From Armigeres subalbatus (taxonomy: Eukaryota > Arthropoda > Insecta > Diptera > Culicidae): a DNA stretch of 64,000 bases. The translations under genes and the position numbers were made by a program. Below are positions 30,515 through 42,192 of the stretch, in pieces. Where the stretch lies: the NCBI RefSeq assembly GCF_024139115.2, contig NC_085140.1:318125259-318189258 (forward strand), read 5' to 3'. Below the pieces are notes generated by a model. It was given only the letters and a program-made list of their open reading frames with translations. It was not told the origin of the DNA and searched no databases. Within the stretch, counting starts at the first letter, position 1, and each line of letters opens with the position of its first letter.

Positions 30515-32150
30515 TGCTTTGAAATAAAATTTTATTCGATGGCTCAATATTTCAATTTCTTTCCCGACCGCCTGTTCCACATCGTATACCCTTGAGCTGT
30601 GGCGAATATAGGACGTAAGGGGCGCCGTTGCTCAACGTCGGCAACAAGTTGTAATAGTGGAAATTTGAGCGGATGATTAATGCGCGCTGCGGCCATACAC
30701 TTGTTATTTTGCCGCAGCAGCAGGATATACGTGTTTTAGCGCCCGCTGATAAGGGTTTTTATCATTATATATATATTTCGGAACCAAATTAGACCGGAAC
30801 GTAATGAATAATGTCTCTCATAAAAGGGCTCATTATTTTCCGAAGCGAACAGTTTGAAGTTGTTTCAGCTGGAGTTGTCCCTCTTTGCATTTAAATTTTA
30901 AAGAGCCTTCCTCCTTTAACCAAACAATAGCGCTGGAAGCTTTCGTAGCGCATCATCTGCTGGCACAATAAACACATTTTCCAGACCCTACTCGACTCCG
31001 GGTTTGGATAGTATCAGCTTACAAAAATCGATTATTTCCTATGCCATTATCCGTCAATTATTTTCGGCTTTCTCTCGACACGCCAAAAACAATGCCACCG
31101 TGCGTCGTCATCAACATTGGCGTTGTTGGTACAGAGAAGGGACCCTTCTACGGTTGGCTTTTATGATTGCTCAGGAGTCGATGGGTAGAGTTGCATTTTG
31201 ATGATTATTTGTTTATCTCTCCTTCTGCTGTCTCATCAAGCCCCATTTCATACGTATTCTTCATGTGAGTAGGAAAAACCAGTCCAAAATGCACACATTA
31301 AGCTTGTTCGATGTTTTCACCAATATAAACAAGAATACCGAACCATTTCATCGTGCAGATGCAAAATTTACAAAATTTACAAATAGCAAAACTTTCACAA
31401 TGATCTCCTATTCAAAACAACAAAGTGATTTCCTAACGTATTTTTAAAAATGGGTCTGGGGTAAAACTCCCGAAATGTGGTGTAAAATGACTCAATTACA
31501 TGTGAAATAATGGTGAACGCATGGTTGTTTGTTTTGTCTTAACGGATGAACGAAAATCTTATTGATGGGCTGAAAGAATCGCAAATCGTTTATTTTAGTA
31601 AAAATGAAGGGATTATGCTCATTTTTCTCATTGAAGCCTGATAATGAATAACTAATATTGCATTGTAAAGGTAACATTTGTTCAGAAATGTCCTACAAAA
31701 GATTATATGAGTGAATTTATGAGTGAAGCCATTTTGCTCCGTGGGTGCGTTTTGCACTGTTCTTCCCTACATACATGGTTAATGCGTATGAAGGAGCTTA
31801 TAGTAAACACCATTCCTCATTGACTGCCAGTAATTCCAACCAAACCTACATAGGTATCATCTAAAAGTATTCACGGACTTGGAAACAAACCACAGCTGAC
31901 TATTAACGCTTTGCTAGGTTTAATTTGATATCCTTGCCACAGATTTAGAGGGAAGCCATCGGAGGAGTTTCCGTATTCGTAACTATGGGAACACATCGTA
32001 TCGTGTATAGGGACGAATCATCACGAATTAAAATATTAAATGCGAGCTTCTAACAGGAACATTATTTCCGTCAGTAGAGAGTTCAGGAAATCTTTGAGAA
32101 CGATTGATGTCTGTGCAAGTGCAAATGAGTAGAGTTTTTTTTTTACCTTT
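30515..32150. other. No recognised feature
   Basis: Unique-looking sequence. I see no terminus, array or coding motif. Candidate host regulatory or intronic DNA. Confidence 0.4.
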
Positions 32151-32154
32151 ACGT

Positions 32155-32960
32155 CAAGAATATACTTTCGCTCCTAAAACAAACTTTTTATAGGGGGCCC
32201 GGAGACCTATAGTATTATATACCAATCAAATTCCACGGGGCACCCCCAAAGTTGTCGAATTCCACGGGGCACCCCCAAAGATTGTGTCTGGATGAGAAAA
32301 TCAATCTCTCAAAATTTCAGCTCAATCGCTTGTTGCATAAGCTAGGGCAATTGATTTGAAGTTTGTATGGGAATTTCAGTCAAAATGTATAGGAAAACAC
32401 ACCTCCGTCACTCATTCGATCTGGAACTTGGTTCTGATTGCTCGACTGAGCTCAGAATTGCAAAACCGGCAGTTTTATATAGTTTTCGGCTGATACGATT
32501 CGATCGATAAATCCAAAAATACACAATTCAGCTCCTAATAAATCAGCTTAAAGCTAAGTAAAAGTTCATTTAATCATAACGTTCTGTGAAATTGTTCTGT
32601 AGCATACCAACTGCCTTTTTTGCAATTCGGAGCTCAATCTAGCAATCAGAACCAATTTACAGATCGAATGAGTGACGGAAGCGTATTTTCCTATACATTT
32701 TGACTGAAATCCCCATAAAAATTCATATCAATTGCGCCAGCTTATGCAACAAGCGATGGAGCTGAAATTTTGAGAGATTGATTTTCTGACCCAAAGACAC
32801 AATCCTGGGGGGTGCCCCGTGGAATTCGACAGCATTTTTTTCTCCTCATACTAAGCTGAGCCAGTATTGGGCCATATTGTATATGCATCTGTATGTGCGT
32901 GTATGTATGTGCGCAAAACAAGCTCACTCATTTTTTAGGCACTTATCCTTAATCGATTTT
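32155..32960. mobile_element. GATTAATCCACC-family MITE pieces flanking a nested foldback
   Basis: 32160-32225 is the inverse of the family end seen at 6740-6800 (GGTCTCCGGG, AAAAAGTTTGTTTT, GGAGCG). 32860-32960 is the inverse of its GTGCGCACATAC and AAGTGCCT zone. The foldback at 32254-32830 lies between. Confidence 0.6.
32254..32830. mobile_element. 577-bp foldback element with arms of about 200 bp
   Basis: The left end GTCGAATTCCACGGGGCACC and the inverse right end GGTGCCCCGTGGAATTCGAC are perfect over the first 20 bp. Arms continue (CAGCTCAATCGCTTGTTGCA against TGCAACAAGCGATGGAGCTG) to about 32450 and from about 32630. The first 24 bp of the left arm is also present just outside as an extra copy (32228-32250). 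Confidence 0.8.
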
Positions 32961-32974
32961 CTCGCGATAAGTTC

Positions 32975-33423
32975 GACGATAGACCGATAGTTCTTTACCG
33001 ACACGAGACCTGGATGATGCTCGTGGAGGACCAACGCACACTGAGAGTTTTCGAAAGGAAAGTACTACGTACCATCTATGGTAGGGTGCAGATAGCGGAC
33101 GGTACGTGGAGGAGGCGAATGAACCACGAGTTGCATCAGCTGTAGGGAGAACCATCCGTCGTTCACACCGCGGACATCGAAAGACTGCTGTGGGCCGGGC
33201 ACGTAGCCAGAATGTCGAACAGTTATCCGGTACAAATAGTTCTCGACAACGATCCAACGGGAACAAGAAAGCGAGGTGCACAGCGAGCAAGGTGGATCGA
33301 TCAGGTGGAGGACGATTTGCGGATCCTCCACAGACTGCGTGGTTGGCGACGTGCAGCCATGGACCGTGCTGAATGGAGAAGACTTCTTTGCACTGCACAG
33401 GCTACTCCGGCCTTAGTCTGGTA
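32975..33423 (+). pseudogene. RTE-clade LINE C-terminal region
   Basis: Frames on the plus strand read LYRHETWMMLVED, RTLRVFERKVLRTIYG, WRRRMNHELHQL, then RLLWAGHVARM, RKRGAQRARWIDQVEDDL and GWRRAAMDRAEWRRL. This is the typical end of RTE-type LINE proteins after the reverse transcriptase. One frame change occurs near 33130-33210. The stop at 33422 is followed by AATAAATAAAATAG, a possible 3' tail. Everything upstream of the thumb region is missing. Confidence 0.85.
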
Positions 33424-33429
33424 ATAAAT

Positions 33430-33570
33430 AAAATAGAGGTTCGACGGGGAATCCTGTTCCATTGTTTCCTATTGAAAATTGGCCAGATCGCACCATGGGC
33501 TCAAGAGCGATGGCCAAAATACTGTTTATATGCACGAGAAATGCACCAACACCGCTAGGTTGATTAATCA
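33430..33570. repeat. GATTAATC-family MITE fragment
   Basis: Contains CCATTGTTTCCTATTGAAAA, GGCCAAAATACTG and the end TAGGTTGATTAATC, matching 34200-34320 and, more distantly, 5500-5620. Confidence 0.6.
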
Positions 33571-33717
33571 GAGGTATTATTATAATTGTCTATGGCGTGA
33601 TTCTGTTACTCGGTCTTGTTCTATATGAAGAGATGCAAAGTGGCTATGGAAAAATATGATAGCTGCCTGGATAAATTATTATGTTCAGCAGATACTTTTG
33701 TATGAACAAAATTGAAC

Positions 33718-34011
33718 CACAGAGAACAGACGTTGAAGCTGCACTCGCTATGTTGTGATAAGTTTTTACTGTTCATTTTGAAATTACTTTGGAATGTCGC
33801 CGTTATCCCGTGCAGAATCAGCGCTAGCGTCATCAAAAAATGCCACTGTGCGCTAGTGTCGTTATGCATGCAAGAGCATACCAGCGCCATCGTGTTGTCA
33901 AAATGAGCTTGTGAGTTGCAATGTCGACGTCGATGGCGTTGAGGTTCGGTTTGTTTGTTTACACATGTTTTGCAAGAAATTTTGTTCGAGCCTCCATGTC
34001 TGTTCTCTGTG
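33718..34011. mobile_element. 294-bp TIR element (CACAGAGAACAGAC ends)
   Basis: CACAGAGAACAGAC at the left and its inverse at the right. ATTGAAC flanks both sides (33711-33717, 34012-34018). Inner sequence is unrelated to known coding; the open frames here are chance. Confidence 0.8.
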
Positions 34012-34139
34012 ATTGAACATTGTTGATTTGTTTTTATGAAAGTTAAAGGCCGAGAATACAGCATGCTGTTTATCGAATTTTAGGCAGGGATTCGGAGTTA
34101 TAGCCAAAATACATTTTTTTCACAAGAAAAATTCTCACT

Positions 34140-34325
34140 AATTTTAGGGCAGTTTTTCTTAACCTTTGCTCGCAACACGTTGCATTCGACGCAGAATCTT
34201 GTCCCATTGTTTCCTATTGGAAATTTGCCAGATCGGATTTTGGGCTCAGAAGTTATGGCCAAAATACTATTTTTATGACACACGAGAACGGCTCCATCAT
34301 CGCCTGGTGGATTAATCTGGGTTTT
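34140..34325. repeat. GATTAATC-family MITE fragment
   Basis: Contains GCATTCGACGCAGAATC, CCCATTGTTTCCTATTGG and GGTGGATTAATC. Second copy of the segment at 33430-33570. Confidence 0.6.
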
Positions 34326-34440
34326 TGAAGTTTTATATGAAGGATACGATTTGGAACTTCAATGACTATTATCTCAGTATGCCAAAAAACGGTATGGGAC
34401 TATTATGCGAGTGGGGGCAGTGTAGTGCATATGCCGGAAG

Positions 34441-35591
34441 CAGTGTTGCCACAGATTTTTTTAAAATTTTCAGTGTTTTTGGGCCAAAACATCTTAAAAA
34501 TCTGTGATCTGCATAAAAAATCTTGGATTAAATCTGTGAATCCTTTCAAAGTGCAAATATACAATGACTTCAATAACTTTTAGAAATATTATGAAAATCA
34601 AGCATTAGTATTAAGCTGCAATGTTGTTATATGTTTGCTGTGCATGCAAGAATGGTTGAAACGACCCAACACCCTGATTGGTGGGGTAATCTTCCCTCTC
34701 TCAATTTTTCTTAATTGGAGAGAGCTTCAAACCAAGTCAATTTGCTTTAAAATCACACATATCAAAGCTGAATTACGAAAGGCCTAACCAAACGAATTTT
34801 TCGAATTTATTATTAGTTCATTTGGTATTTTGGAAATTTGTATTTTTAAACAACTCATCTAAAGAATTTATGTAAGTATTCAGTGTAAACTACTAAGTCT
34901 CATTTCAATATGATCCCAAACTGCGCTACTTGGTGTTATGTACTTTATTGAAAAGTGTATGTATGTTAGCATTTTCTAAAACAAATATCATAAGTTATAT
35001 TTTATTTGCCATATTAAATATCATTGTGATAATTTCACGTTTGTTAGATATGTTGATTTGATGGTTTGATAGTTCTACGACTGTTACTGAGTGTGCTTAC
35101 TATGTGCAAAAAAAAAACATAATTAGCATTGTTTTTGTTGATGTTTACTGTTGAAAGTACCTCGTAGATGAAAACCAGATTAAGTTCTATGTGACAAATT
35201 ACTTTACTGATTTGAAACGTGTTTAGATTTTAGATAATTTAACAATTTGTGAAATGTGCTTAAACATTCAATGACTAATATTCAACTGAATATTGACAGT
35301 CCAGAGCCGACTATGAATGTGTCTGGAAGTGAGCTGACAAGTGAAGAAAGGTGGACTTCACCAAAAATGTTCGATTATTTTGCACTCCGGTCCAGAGCAT
35401 ACTGAAATAATGACATCATAACTGCACAAAAATCTTTCTTTGGATTTAAATAAGAAGAGCGAAATTTTTAGAAAAATCTTTGAAATCTTTGATTTTCCTA
35501 AAAATCTTTGATCTTTTTTCAAAGATATCTTTGATAAAATATGTCGAAAAATCTTTGAAATTAAGATAAATCTGTGAATGTGGTAACACTG
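34441..35591. mobile_element. 1.15-kb hAT-like non-autonomous element
   Basis: Left end CAGTGTTGCCACAGATT, right end inverse (GTGGTAACACTG). Flanks GCCGGAAG (34433-34440) and GCAGCAAG (35592-35599) match at 6 of 8. Both ends carry subterminal AAAATCTTTGA / AAATCTGTGA words, dense at 35450-35575. No transposase. Confidence 0.65.
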
Positions 35592-35962
35592 GCAGCAAGA
35601 GCCGAAAAACGAATTCATCGCAGGAAGAAAAACTCAAAGGTGCAGCCCAATTGTGTTGTACGCAAAGGTAACGTAGGACTACGTAGCCATTCGAAATTGA
35701 TGGCATTTGCCATAATAATTTGTGTCGTTTTGTTAACATTCAGCAAACTGCTCGGAGGCCAACTGAATCAAGAAGTCGAATAGTTGTTCAGTCGGGGACA
35801 TTACAATCCTTACTTTGCCACGTACGCTTACATCGCGGGCGAAACCAAACGTTGCAAATAAATATATTTGTGTTTGGTTTCACGTCACTTCTGATTCTGC
35901 TTATTTCTTCTTTATATAGGCCATTTTTGAGGATGGTGTTCTCCAAAAAGGTTTTTATACAG

Positions 35963-36219
35963 AAGAAGGTTGATCCGACAATTCGATATAAATTTTCTTC
36001 AAAGTGCAAAACTCAATTGTAACTAGCAAATTTGATAGCGCGGCGGAGGGAGATGATGTAATTAATTTGAACGGATGGAATCATCAACAGCAACCAAGCT
36101 ACCACGCTAAACCCGATGCCGCCGAAACAATCCATTTTCCGCAATTAACTCTTTTTTCCCATAAAATGCTGAGAAGAACCAATTTTCTTTTCCCAATGCG
36201 TCTTTCCAATAACTAACTG
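35963..36219. repeat. Direct repeat copy 1 (about 260 bp, diverged)
   Basis: AAGGTTGATCCGAC, TTTCTTCAAAGTGCAAAACT, AACAGCAACCAAGCTACCA and GAGAAGAACCAATTTT recur in order at 37182-37431. Identity of the repeated unit is unknown. Confidence 0.8.
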
Positions 36220-36366
36220 CATATCAAACCCTGCCGTTGAAATTGTCCGACCGCCACTTGATGATTTTTCGCTAAACCTCCACCATTTGGATTTTTTTTA
36301 AGCATTGCCACTGCTACCCACGCCTTCGTCCGCTCCGCTGCATCAAATTTTGTCGAACCGCTCATT

Positions 36367-36891
36367 CCGCGGAATTCCGATCAAAATGGCTCGCGCGCGC
36401 CGGAAAGCCTTTCTTGTATTCAATAAATTAAGCCCGTTAGCCCCGCACCTTTGTGATCTGTATGGGTGTAAATATAATGTGCACTCATAACGATTCGGAG
36501 CCCTCCTTAGCCGTGCGGTAAGACGCGCGGCTACAAAGCAAGACCATGCTGAGGGTGGCTGGGTTCGATTCCCGGTGCCGGTCTAGGCAATTTTCGGATT
36601 GGAAATTGTCTCGACTTCCCTGGGCATAAAAGTATCATCGTGCTAGCCTCATGATATACGAATGCAAAAATGGTAACTTGGCTTAGAAACCTCGCAGTTA
36701 ATAACTGTGGAAGTGCTTAATGATCACTAAGCTGCGAGGCGGCTCTGTCCCAGTGGGGGATGTAATGCCAATGAAGAAGAAGAAGAAGACTCATAACGAT
36801 TAATGAAGAAGCGGGCTTATGGAGTTTCTTCATAAGATATAAGAAAGCTGCTTTTCGACGCGCGCGAGCCATTTTGATCGGGATTCCGCAG
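36367..36891. mobile_element. Inverted-repeat element interrupted by a SINE
   Basis: Arm CCGCGGAATTCCGATCAAAA...GGCTCGCGCGCG at 36367-36415 is inverted at 36841-36891 (CGCGCGAGCCATTTTGATCG). The SINE at 36496-36788 lies between, so without it the element is about 220 bp. Confidence 0.7.
36496..36788 (+). mobile_element. Feilai-type SINE, full length
   Basis: 13-bp duplication ACTCATAACGATT at 36483-36495 and 36789-36801. The head has an A-box-like TTAGCCGTGCGGTAAG and B box GGTTCGATTCCC. The body contains GCAAAAATGGTAACTTGGC and CTCGCAGTTAATAACTGTGG. The tail is (GAA)n. Fragments of the same family lie at 4803-4850, 38740-38870 and 39290-39556. Confidence 0.9.
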
Positions 36892-37181
36892 CAGACAACG
36901 GACCGTTCGGAGAATGACAAATTCTAAGAATCCTATGAAATTTTCTCGCAAGATTCTGAATTTGGTTATGATATGTTGGTTATCTAAGATGCGTATTGTT
37001 GCGAGGAATAACAACAGAAATTTGACTCAAGAAAGTTTCTTCATGTTACAAAACATTATCTCTTGGCATCTGTCTGTCCGAGCGACGTTCACCGATGGGT
37101 GGTTGCTGTAGATAGTTTCCACTGAGGTGGCGTCTTCATTGATTTTATACAAAAGCCACCATTTTATTCAAAAGAAGGTTG

Positions 37182-37431
37182 ATCCGACTATCCGAAATAA
37201 ACTTTCTTCAAAGTGCAAAACTCAATCGTAAATAGCGAATTTGATAGCGCATCGGAGGTAGATAATGTAGTGAATTTTAACGGATGGAATCACTAACAGC
37301 AACCAAGCTACCATGCCAAACCTAATGCCACCGAAACAGTCCATTTTCGCAATTACCTTTTTCTTTTCATAAAATGTTGGTCCTGAGAAGAACCAATTTT
37401 TCTTTTCCCAATTTTCCAACTAACTGACACT
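37182..37431. repeat. Direct repeat copy 2
   Basis: Same order of blocks as 35963-36219, with small indels (for example CCTGAG inserted before AAGAACC). The two copies are in the same orientation, 1.2 kb apart. Confidence 0.8.
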
Positions 37432-37434
37432 ACA

Positions 37435-38030
37435 ATTTGTAATAAATGTTCAGCATCGGCACTGGCGATGCGGGATCGCCACTGATGATATTTTTATGGT
37501 CAACCCTTTCTTCATATGAAATGCTGGTTCGTTGAGGTTGAATGCAGCAACACATCGAGCACCACCACCAATGCGATGAATTTCTTTTGGAAATGTTATA
37601 AGCGCCTCTGTGATGCTGTGTCCTCTCCGCTGCGATCGCTTTGATGCATCTGCTCTGCATTAAACCTTGTTCAAACTGAGGATTAGATCCAAACCCGCAA
37701 GTGATTGATTTTTGATGTCTGTGCTAGTGATGCATGTACGTGATTGGTTGGTTGACCTATTTTTAAACTGTTAATCAATTATCGATAATAAATAATTAAA
37801 AACCAGTATTTTCTAATAAATACAAAGAAGCGTTGACTCATCCTTGATCGAATGGTCCAAAAAAATTGAAAATCCATCGAGAAACGGCTTAGATATTAAA
37901 GTTTAAAGTCTATCATATTTTCGTGACGGTCCCCGATTTTCGCAATCGAAACCCCAATATAGAAAACACAGACGTAGTCCTACGTCAAAAAAAAGTATGA
38001 AAAACAAGAGATCATTTAGTATTCACGTAT
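37435..38030. other. No recognised feature
   Basis: Ordinary sequence with no terminus, array or motif recognised. Confidence 0.35.
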
Positions 38031-38039
38031 TAGCCACAA

Positions 38040-38230
38040 AGACATAACCGCAGTAATGGATTCAGAGGGATTCAGAATGATATCTGTCGTTTCTGTAACA
38101 AGGAACGTGAAACCTCGGAAGATCTGCTTTGCAGTTGTGATGCATTGTACAGGGGTAGATCTAAATTTCTATGTAGTGGCTTAATGCAACCAGGAGATAT
38201 TTGGATTGAAAATCTTGGAAAGGTAGTGGG
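38040..38230 (+). pseudogene. C-terminal zinc-motif fragment of an I/LOA-like LINE
   Basis: One plus frame reads CRFCNKERETSEDLLCSCDAL followed by SKFL. This matches the CxxC...(E)H/LLC.C cysteine motif that ends I-, LOA- and R1-type LINE proteins after RNase H. The usual histidine is replaced (DLL). Only about 60 codons survive before a stop. Confidence 0.65.
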
Positions 38231-38344
38231 CTATTAACTCAATTATGCCGAACTGGGAAAAGTCGCGAATATTTAATAGTAATCAGGGTATACCACAAAA
38301 GTTTAACTCAATGGACGCAGTGGTTCTACGCCCATACAAAAAGG

Positions 38345-38465
38345 GGTCCATTATTATTTATTATTTATTTAGCTTACATCTGAACAAATAACACGAAATC
38401 AACAATTTGACGAGGCCACATCTCTCCATCCTTGACTACATGGCACATGTGGTACAGGTGTGATT
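38345..38465 (-). pseudogene. RTE-clade LINE 3' end with (AATA)n tail
   Basis: On the minus strand the end reads GGATGGAGAGATGTGGCC, then GATGTAAGCTAAATAAATAA and an (ATAAT)n tail. The same 3' terminus GATGTAAGCTAAATAAA is present at 61650-61685. Short repeat tails are usual for RTE elements. Confidence 0.7.
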
Positions 38466-38739
38466 TTTTTTACCGCAGTTTCTTCTGTAGCCCGTAGTAG
38501 GTCTGATTTCCACAGATGACGCGCCTTCGTATTAAACGGCTAACATTATAATAGCATAGCATACCATAGCATAGGGGATTGTACAAATCGTGGATGGCTA
38601 TACAATCCTCAACAGAGCAAACTACTGTAAATAGTCGGAAATTGGTACTTGGGATTAGTACCTATTCATATTCAGAAGCAGAAGCAGTATTTGAGCGTAA
38701 GGCTGCGAACAATACTCGACGGTAAACTGGAAGGGGCCC

Positions 38740-38870
38740 TCCTGAAGTGCAGTAAGATGCACGGCTACAAAGCAGTACCATTCTGAAGGTTGCTGGGATC
38801 GACTCTCGATCCGGTCTAGGAATGTTTCAGTCCGGAAATTTTCTCGACTTCAACTTTGTTTGAGTATTTA
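38740..38870 (+). mobile_element. SINE head fragment (Feilai-related)
   Basis: CACGGCTACAAAGCA and GGTCTAGG with TTTCTCGACTTC match the SINE at 36496, with a decayed B box (GGGATCGACTCTCG). Confidence 0.6.
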
Positions 38871-38988
38871 TGACACGGTACACCAGAAGGGTGCCATCGG
38901 GTCGAAAAGCGGATAGTAGGTATACAATTTCGAGTTCTTTACATCGTAATGTCTTCTCTTAAACTTCTACTCTTCGCCTCACATTTAG

Positions 38989-39077
38989 CTCTCTCTTTTC
39001 TTTTCTCTCTTCTTCTTCTTATTCTTTTTCTCTCTCTTCTTATCCTTTTTATGTCTCTTTCTCTTCCTGTTCATCTT
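38989..39077 (+). repeat. Polypyrimidine tract of about 90 bp
   Basis: Almost only C and T on the plus strand (CTCTCTTTTCTTTTCTCTCT and continuing), with a few A. Could form triplex DNA. Confidence 0.8.
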
Positions 39078-39289
39078 ATCTACCGGTGCCTATTCCAGCA
39101 ACTGAGTCGGAGCTCTATCCTATGATCCGTTTTAATCAGATGACGAAAGTTTTCCGGTGATACAAATCGAAACCTTCCTTCCTAAAACAACAGCGCTTTC
39201 GTCTCCTTAGATCACTGTTGGTAAAAAATGTGTAGCCAGCGATGCCAGATTGTTCGAACATCAATTCCGTAGATTCACTCTAAACATGG

Positions 39290-39556
39290 GGCCCTTCTTA
39301 GCCTATCGGTAAAATGCGCGGCTATAAAGCAAGAGCATGCTGAGCAATTTTCGATTTGGAAATTGTCTCGACTTCCTTGGGCATTAACGTATCATTGTGT
39401 AAGCTTCATAATATACGAATGCAATAAATGGTAACTTGGCTTAGAAACCTCGCAGTTAATAACTGTGGCAGTGCTGAATGAACTCTAAGCAGCGAGACAG
39501 CGAGGCTTCAATGTACCAGTAATGCCAATGTAGTGCCAATAAGAAGAAGAAGACTC
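39290..39556 (+). mobile_element. Feilai-type SINE with internal deletion
   Basis: Shares TAACTTGGCTTAGAAACCTC and CTTCTTAGCC with 36496-36788. The segment containing the B box is deleted, so it cannot be transcribed by the usual promoter. Tail AAGAAGAAG. Approximate flanks ACTCTAAAC / ACTCCAAAAC. Confidence 0.8.
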
Positions 39557-39559
39557 CAA

Positions 39560-40675
39560 AACCGATTTCGGCAGTTAGCCACAAACCTGGCGATATTTAT
39601 CTGTTTCTCACGGCGTAGAAATTGGATAACAAGACCAGTAAAAAGAGAAAAAGATTCATACGCACAGTGCTTTATCCAAGGTCGCCATCATGGTGGTTGC
39701 CAAAATTATATCTGACAGCAACTGTTTTGAGTCTGAGATGTATTCGACGCTATACTATCCCAGTAACCATTTTTGCATAGTGCTGAATGACTGATGATTT
39801 CGAATAATTTAAGTATTATGAAATAGATTAAACTGAAGATGATTGTTTTGATGCTGGTAGCATCGTGTTTCTGTGGTGCGCGTTGGTTCGATCGAAGGAA
39901 GTGCGATCCTTCTCAGAATACTGAAGCCATAGGATTAGTATTTTTTGTGAATGTGTGTATTTTTCTCGTTGAGAGATAATGAAAGTTAATAACTTATTAA
40001 TGCCTGATGGAAGAAGATAATTGTACTTCTTTAGTGCGATCAAAAGAGATGCGATCCTCATCAGAATGCTCGCGTTATCCCATCTCAGCAAAAACACATT
40101 GAGTGTTGCTTTGAATAGATTACCTTCCCAACTAATAAATTATTCCTTTCCCTGGTTCTCAAAGAGATACAGATTACTCGGGCTTCTGTAGTAATGAGTG
40201 TCGAACTAATTTAACCCTACAAATCTTAAATTGACTATCGGAACTTCTAACGGCGTTGCGAAGTACCAACATCAGTCCAACCTTCTTTATCATTCTTAAA
40301 TTGACTGTGAGGACAGTCAATCGAGCTTAGCTAAGCATATAATCCTGGTATATGAGTTTTTATTTTAAAGGATTTTTAAAATTTTACCTGTGGGTGAATA
40401 ATGCACAGAGAGAAGAGTATATCATACACACAAAAATCTTAAAGTGTATTCAAGCTTTTGAATCTCAACAGTTAAAAATGTATCTATGAAGTACGACCTG
40501 CTGGAAAATGTGATTCAGATTCAAATTTATTGACCTCGTTCAATGATTGAACTCCCAGAAATTGAAATTAAAAGTGCGCTAATTCGAAATTCTTAAATAG
40601 AAAAAAATCCTAAGAAGAAAGCATTCAATTCCGTAGATCTACGAAAATTTCCGTATATCTGGCATCGCTGCTGGT
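39560..40675. other. No recognised feature
   Basis: No motif, terminus or array recognised. Confidence 0.35.
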
Positions 40676-40679
40676 CGGT

Positions 40680-41948
40680 TGGACTCGATATTTCCTCTAA
40701 TGCCGACGTGTCCCGGTATCCAGCAAAATCGGACAAGTTTGTTGCACATCATATTTCCGATTTCCTGTATCTACGGGTGTTTTGATATCCCAGATTCTAA
40801 TGGCAACAGGCCTCTGGCCGAATCAGTTCTTCATATCCCACACTATGATTGGCCTTCATCACGATCAGTCTACCTTGCTAGACCGTGGAAAGTGCTGTAC
40901 CCGTATTTGTGAAGACGGTCTGACGCACGGCGGATCAACGGAAGGGTGCTGTTGTTGCGACTATTAGACATAATTCGGATGGCTGTTCGTGCTACCATCT
41001 GTGTGACAAGTAATCCAAACGTTGGAGTGCCGGCTTCGGTCATAATGGAATTAATCGGACTAGTCACAAACGCTCCGGAAGCAAAGCGTACCATTTTGTT
41101 GTGTGCTAGAGCGAGGGTCTGTAGGGTCTCCGGTCCCGCTCGACTCGCTAGATTAACTCCATACGTCAATTTCGCAGTGATTTGCGCCGAATCCACGTAC
41201 AGCAGGGTTGCTCGGTTGCCACGTGGAAGCTTCGCTTCGATCATCTGGAGGATTCGCAGTCGTCAGTCGTACGATTTCTGCGACTGCAGAACGTGAGCGT
41301 TGGGTCCAGAGTGACATCCAGGATCCTTTGGCTGTTGGTTTTCGGAACAGTAGTTCCTTCGATGGTGATCTTTTTCGCCGGTTCTCGACGTGCGTTGGGA
41401 TTACAGAAGAACGTCTACGATTTATTCGCAGATATAAAGAATCCTACGCTCTTCGCCCATTTGTCCACACCCTTAACGGCGGTCTGCGGTGTAAACCTTC
41501 CCCTTTTGCTCTACACACCACGAGCAGGATGTCATCCGCGTACCGAAGGATTTCAGTTCCAGCGGCAGTACGCGGAAAATGGGCTGCATCGCGATGAGAA
41601 TTAGCGTCACGGACATGACGGAACCCTGAGGTACTTCGTTCTCCAGGAGGCGCCTAGAAGATACCTAGATACCAGAGGATACCTAGAAGGTGCGTTCCAA
41701 CAGGAAACTCTGCACTAGATTCATCATCTGACCACGTACTCGCCAATACTTTAGAGTCCGCAACTTTGCCGTGTCGCCAGAATGGTGTCGTACGCTTTAG
41801 ATAGATCTAGGGATGCTATCAGGCAGTGCTCGTCGGTGCTGCATGAAATGCGTGTTGCCGCTTGTCGAGTACAGTAATCAGTCGCCAATTAATAATACGC
41901 TCGAGAAGCTTTGCAATGCAACTGGTGATCGCTACCCTGGTGATACCT
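40680..41948 (-). pseudogene. I/LOA-like LINE reverse transcriptase and RNase H
   Basis: Minus frames read SLDLSKAYDT (about 41820), then NEVPQGSVMSVTL (about 41630), the catalytic YADDILLVV (YADD at 41531-41542), then LTYGVNLASRAGPETL and KMVRFASGAFVTSPI (41150-41050). FCWIPGHVGIRGN of RNase H sits at about 40730-40690. Several frame changes and stops are present. The RNase H core between 40870 and 40740 is shortened, so this is not functional. RNase H plus RT of this style places it in the I/LOA/R1 group. Confidence 0.85.
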
Positions 41949-42191
41949 TACACACTTAGTTTTTATTTCTGCAGCTCGGCCAAATTCCACACAGCCGCGC
42001 GCCAGCAAGTTAAAAAACTGATATCCCTGCAAAAATGACGTTTTTTAGCTGATTTTCGGCAAATTTTTTGCTGGTTTTCAGCAACTTTGACAGAAATCTC
42101 GGCTAAAACATGTTTGCTGGGGCACGGCTGTGCCAATCTCGGTAAAAGTTGAACATTTTGCAGATATCCAGGTAAATAAAATTAAGTGTGT
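41949..42191. mobile_element. MITE inside the LINE (TACACACTTARTTTTATTT ends)
   Basis: Left TACACACTTAGTTTTTATTT, right inverse AATAAAATTAAGTGTGTA. Inner motif ATATC-TGCA occurs near both ends in opposite orientation. About 243 bp. Confidence 0.7.
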
Positions 42192-42192
42192 A

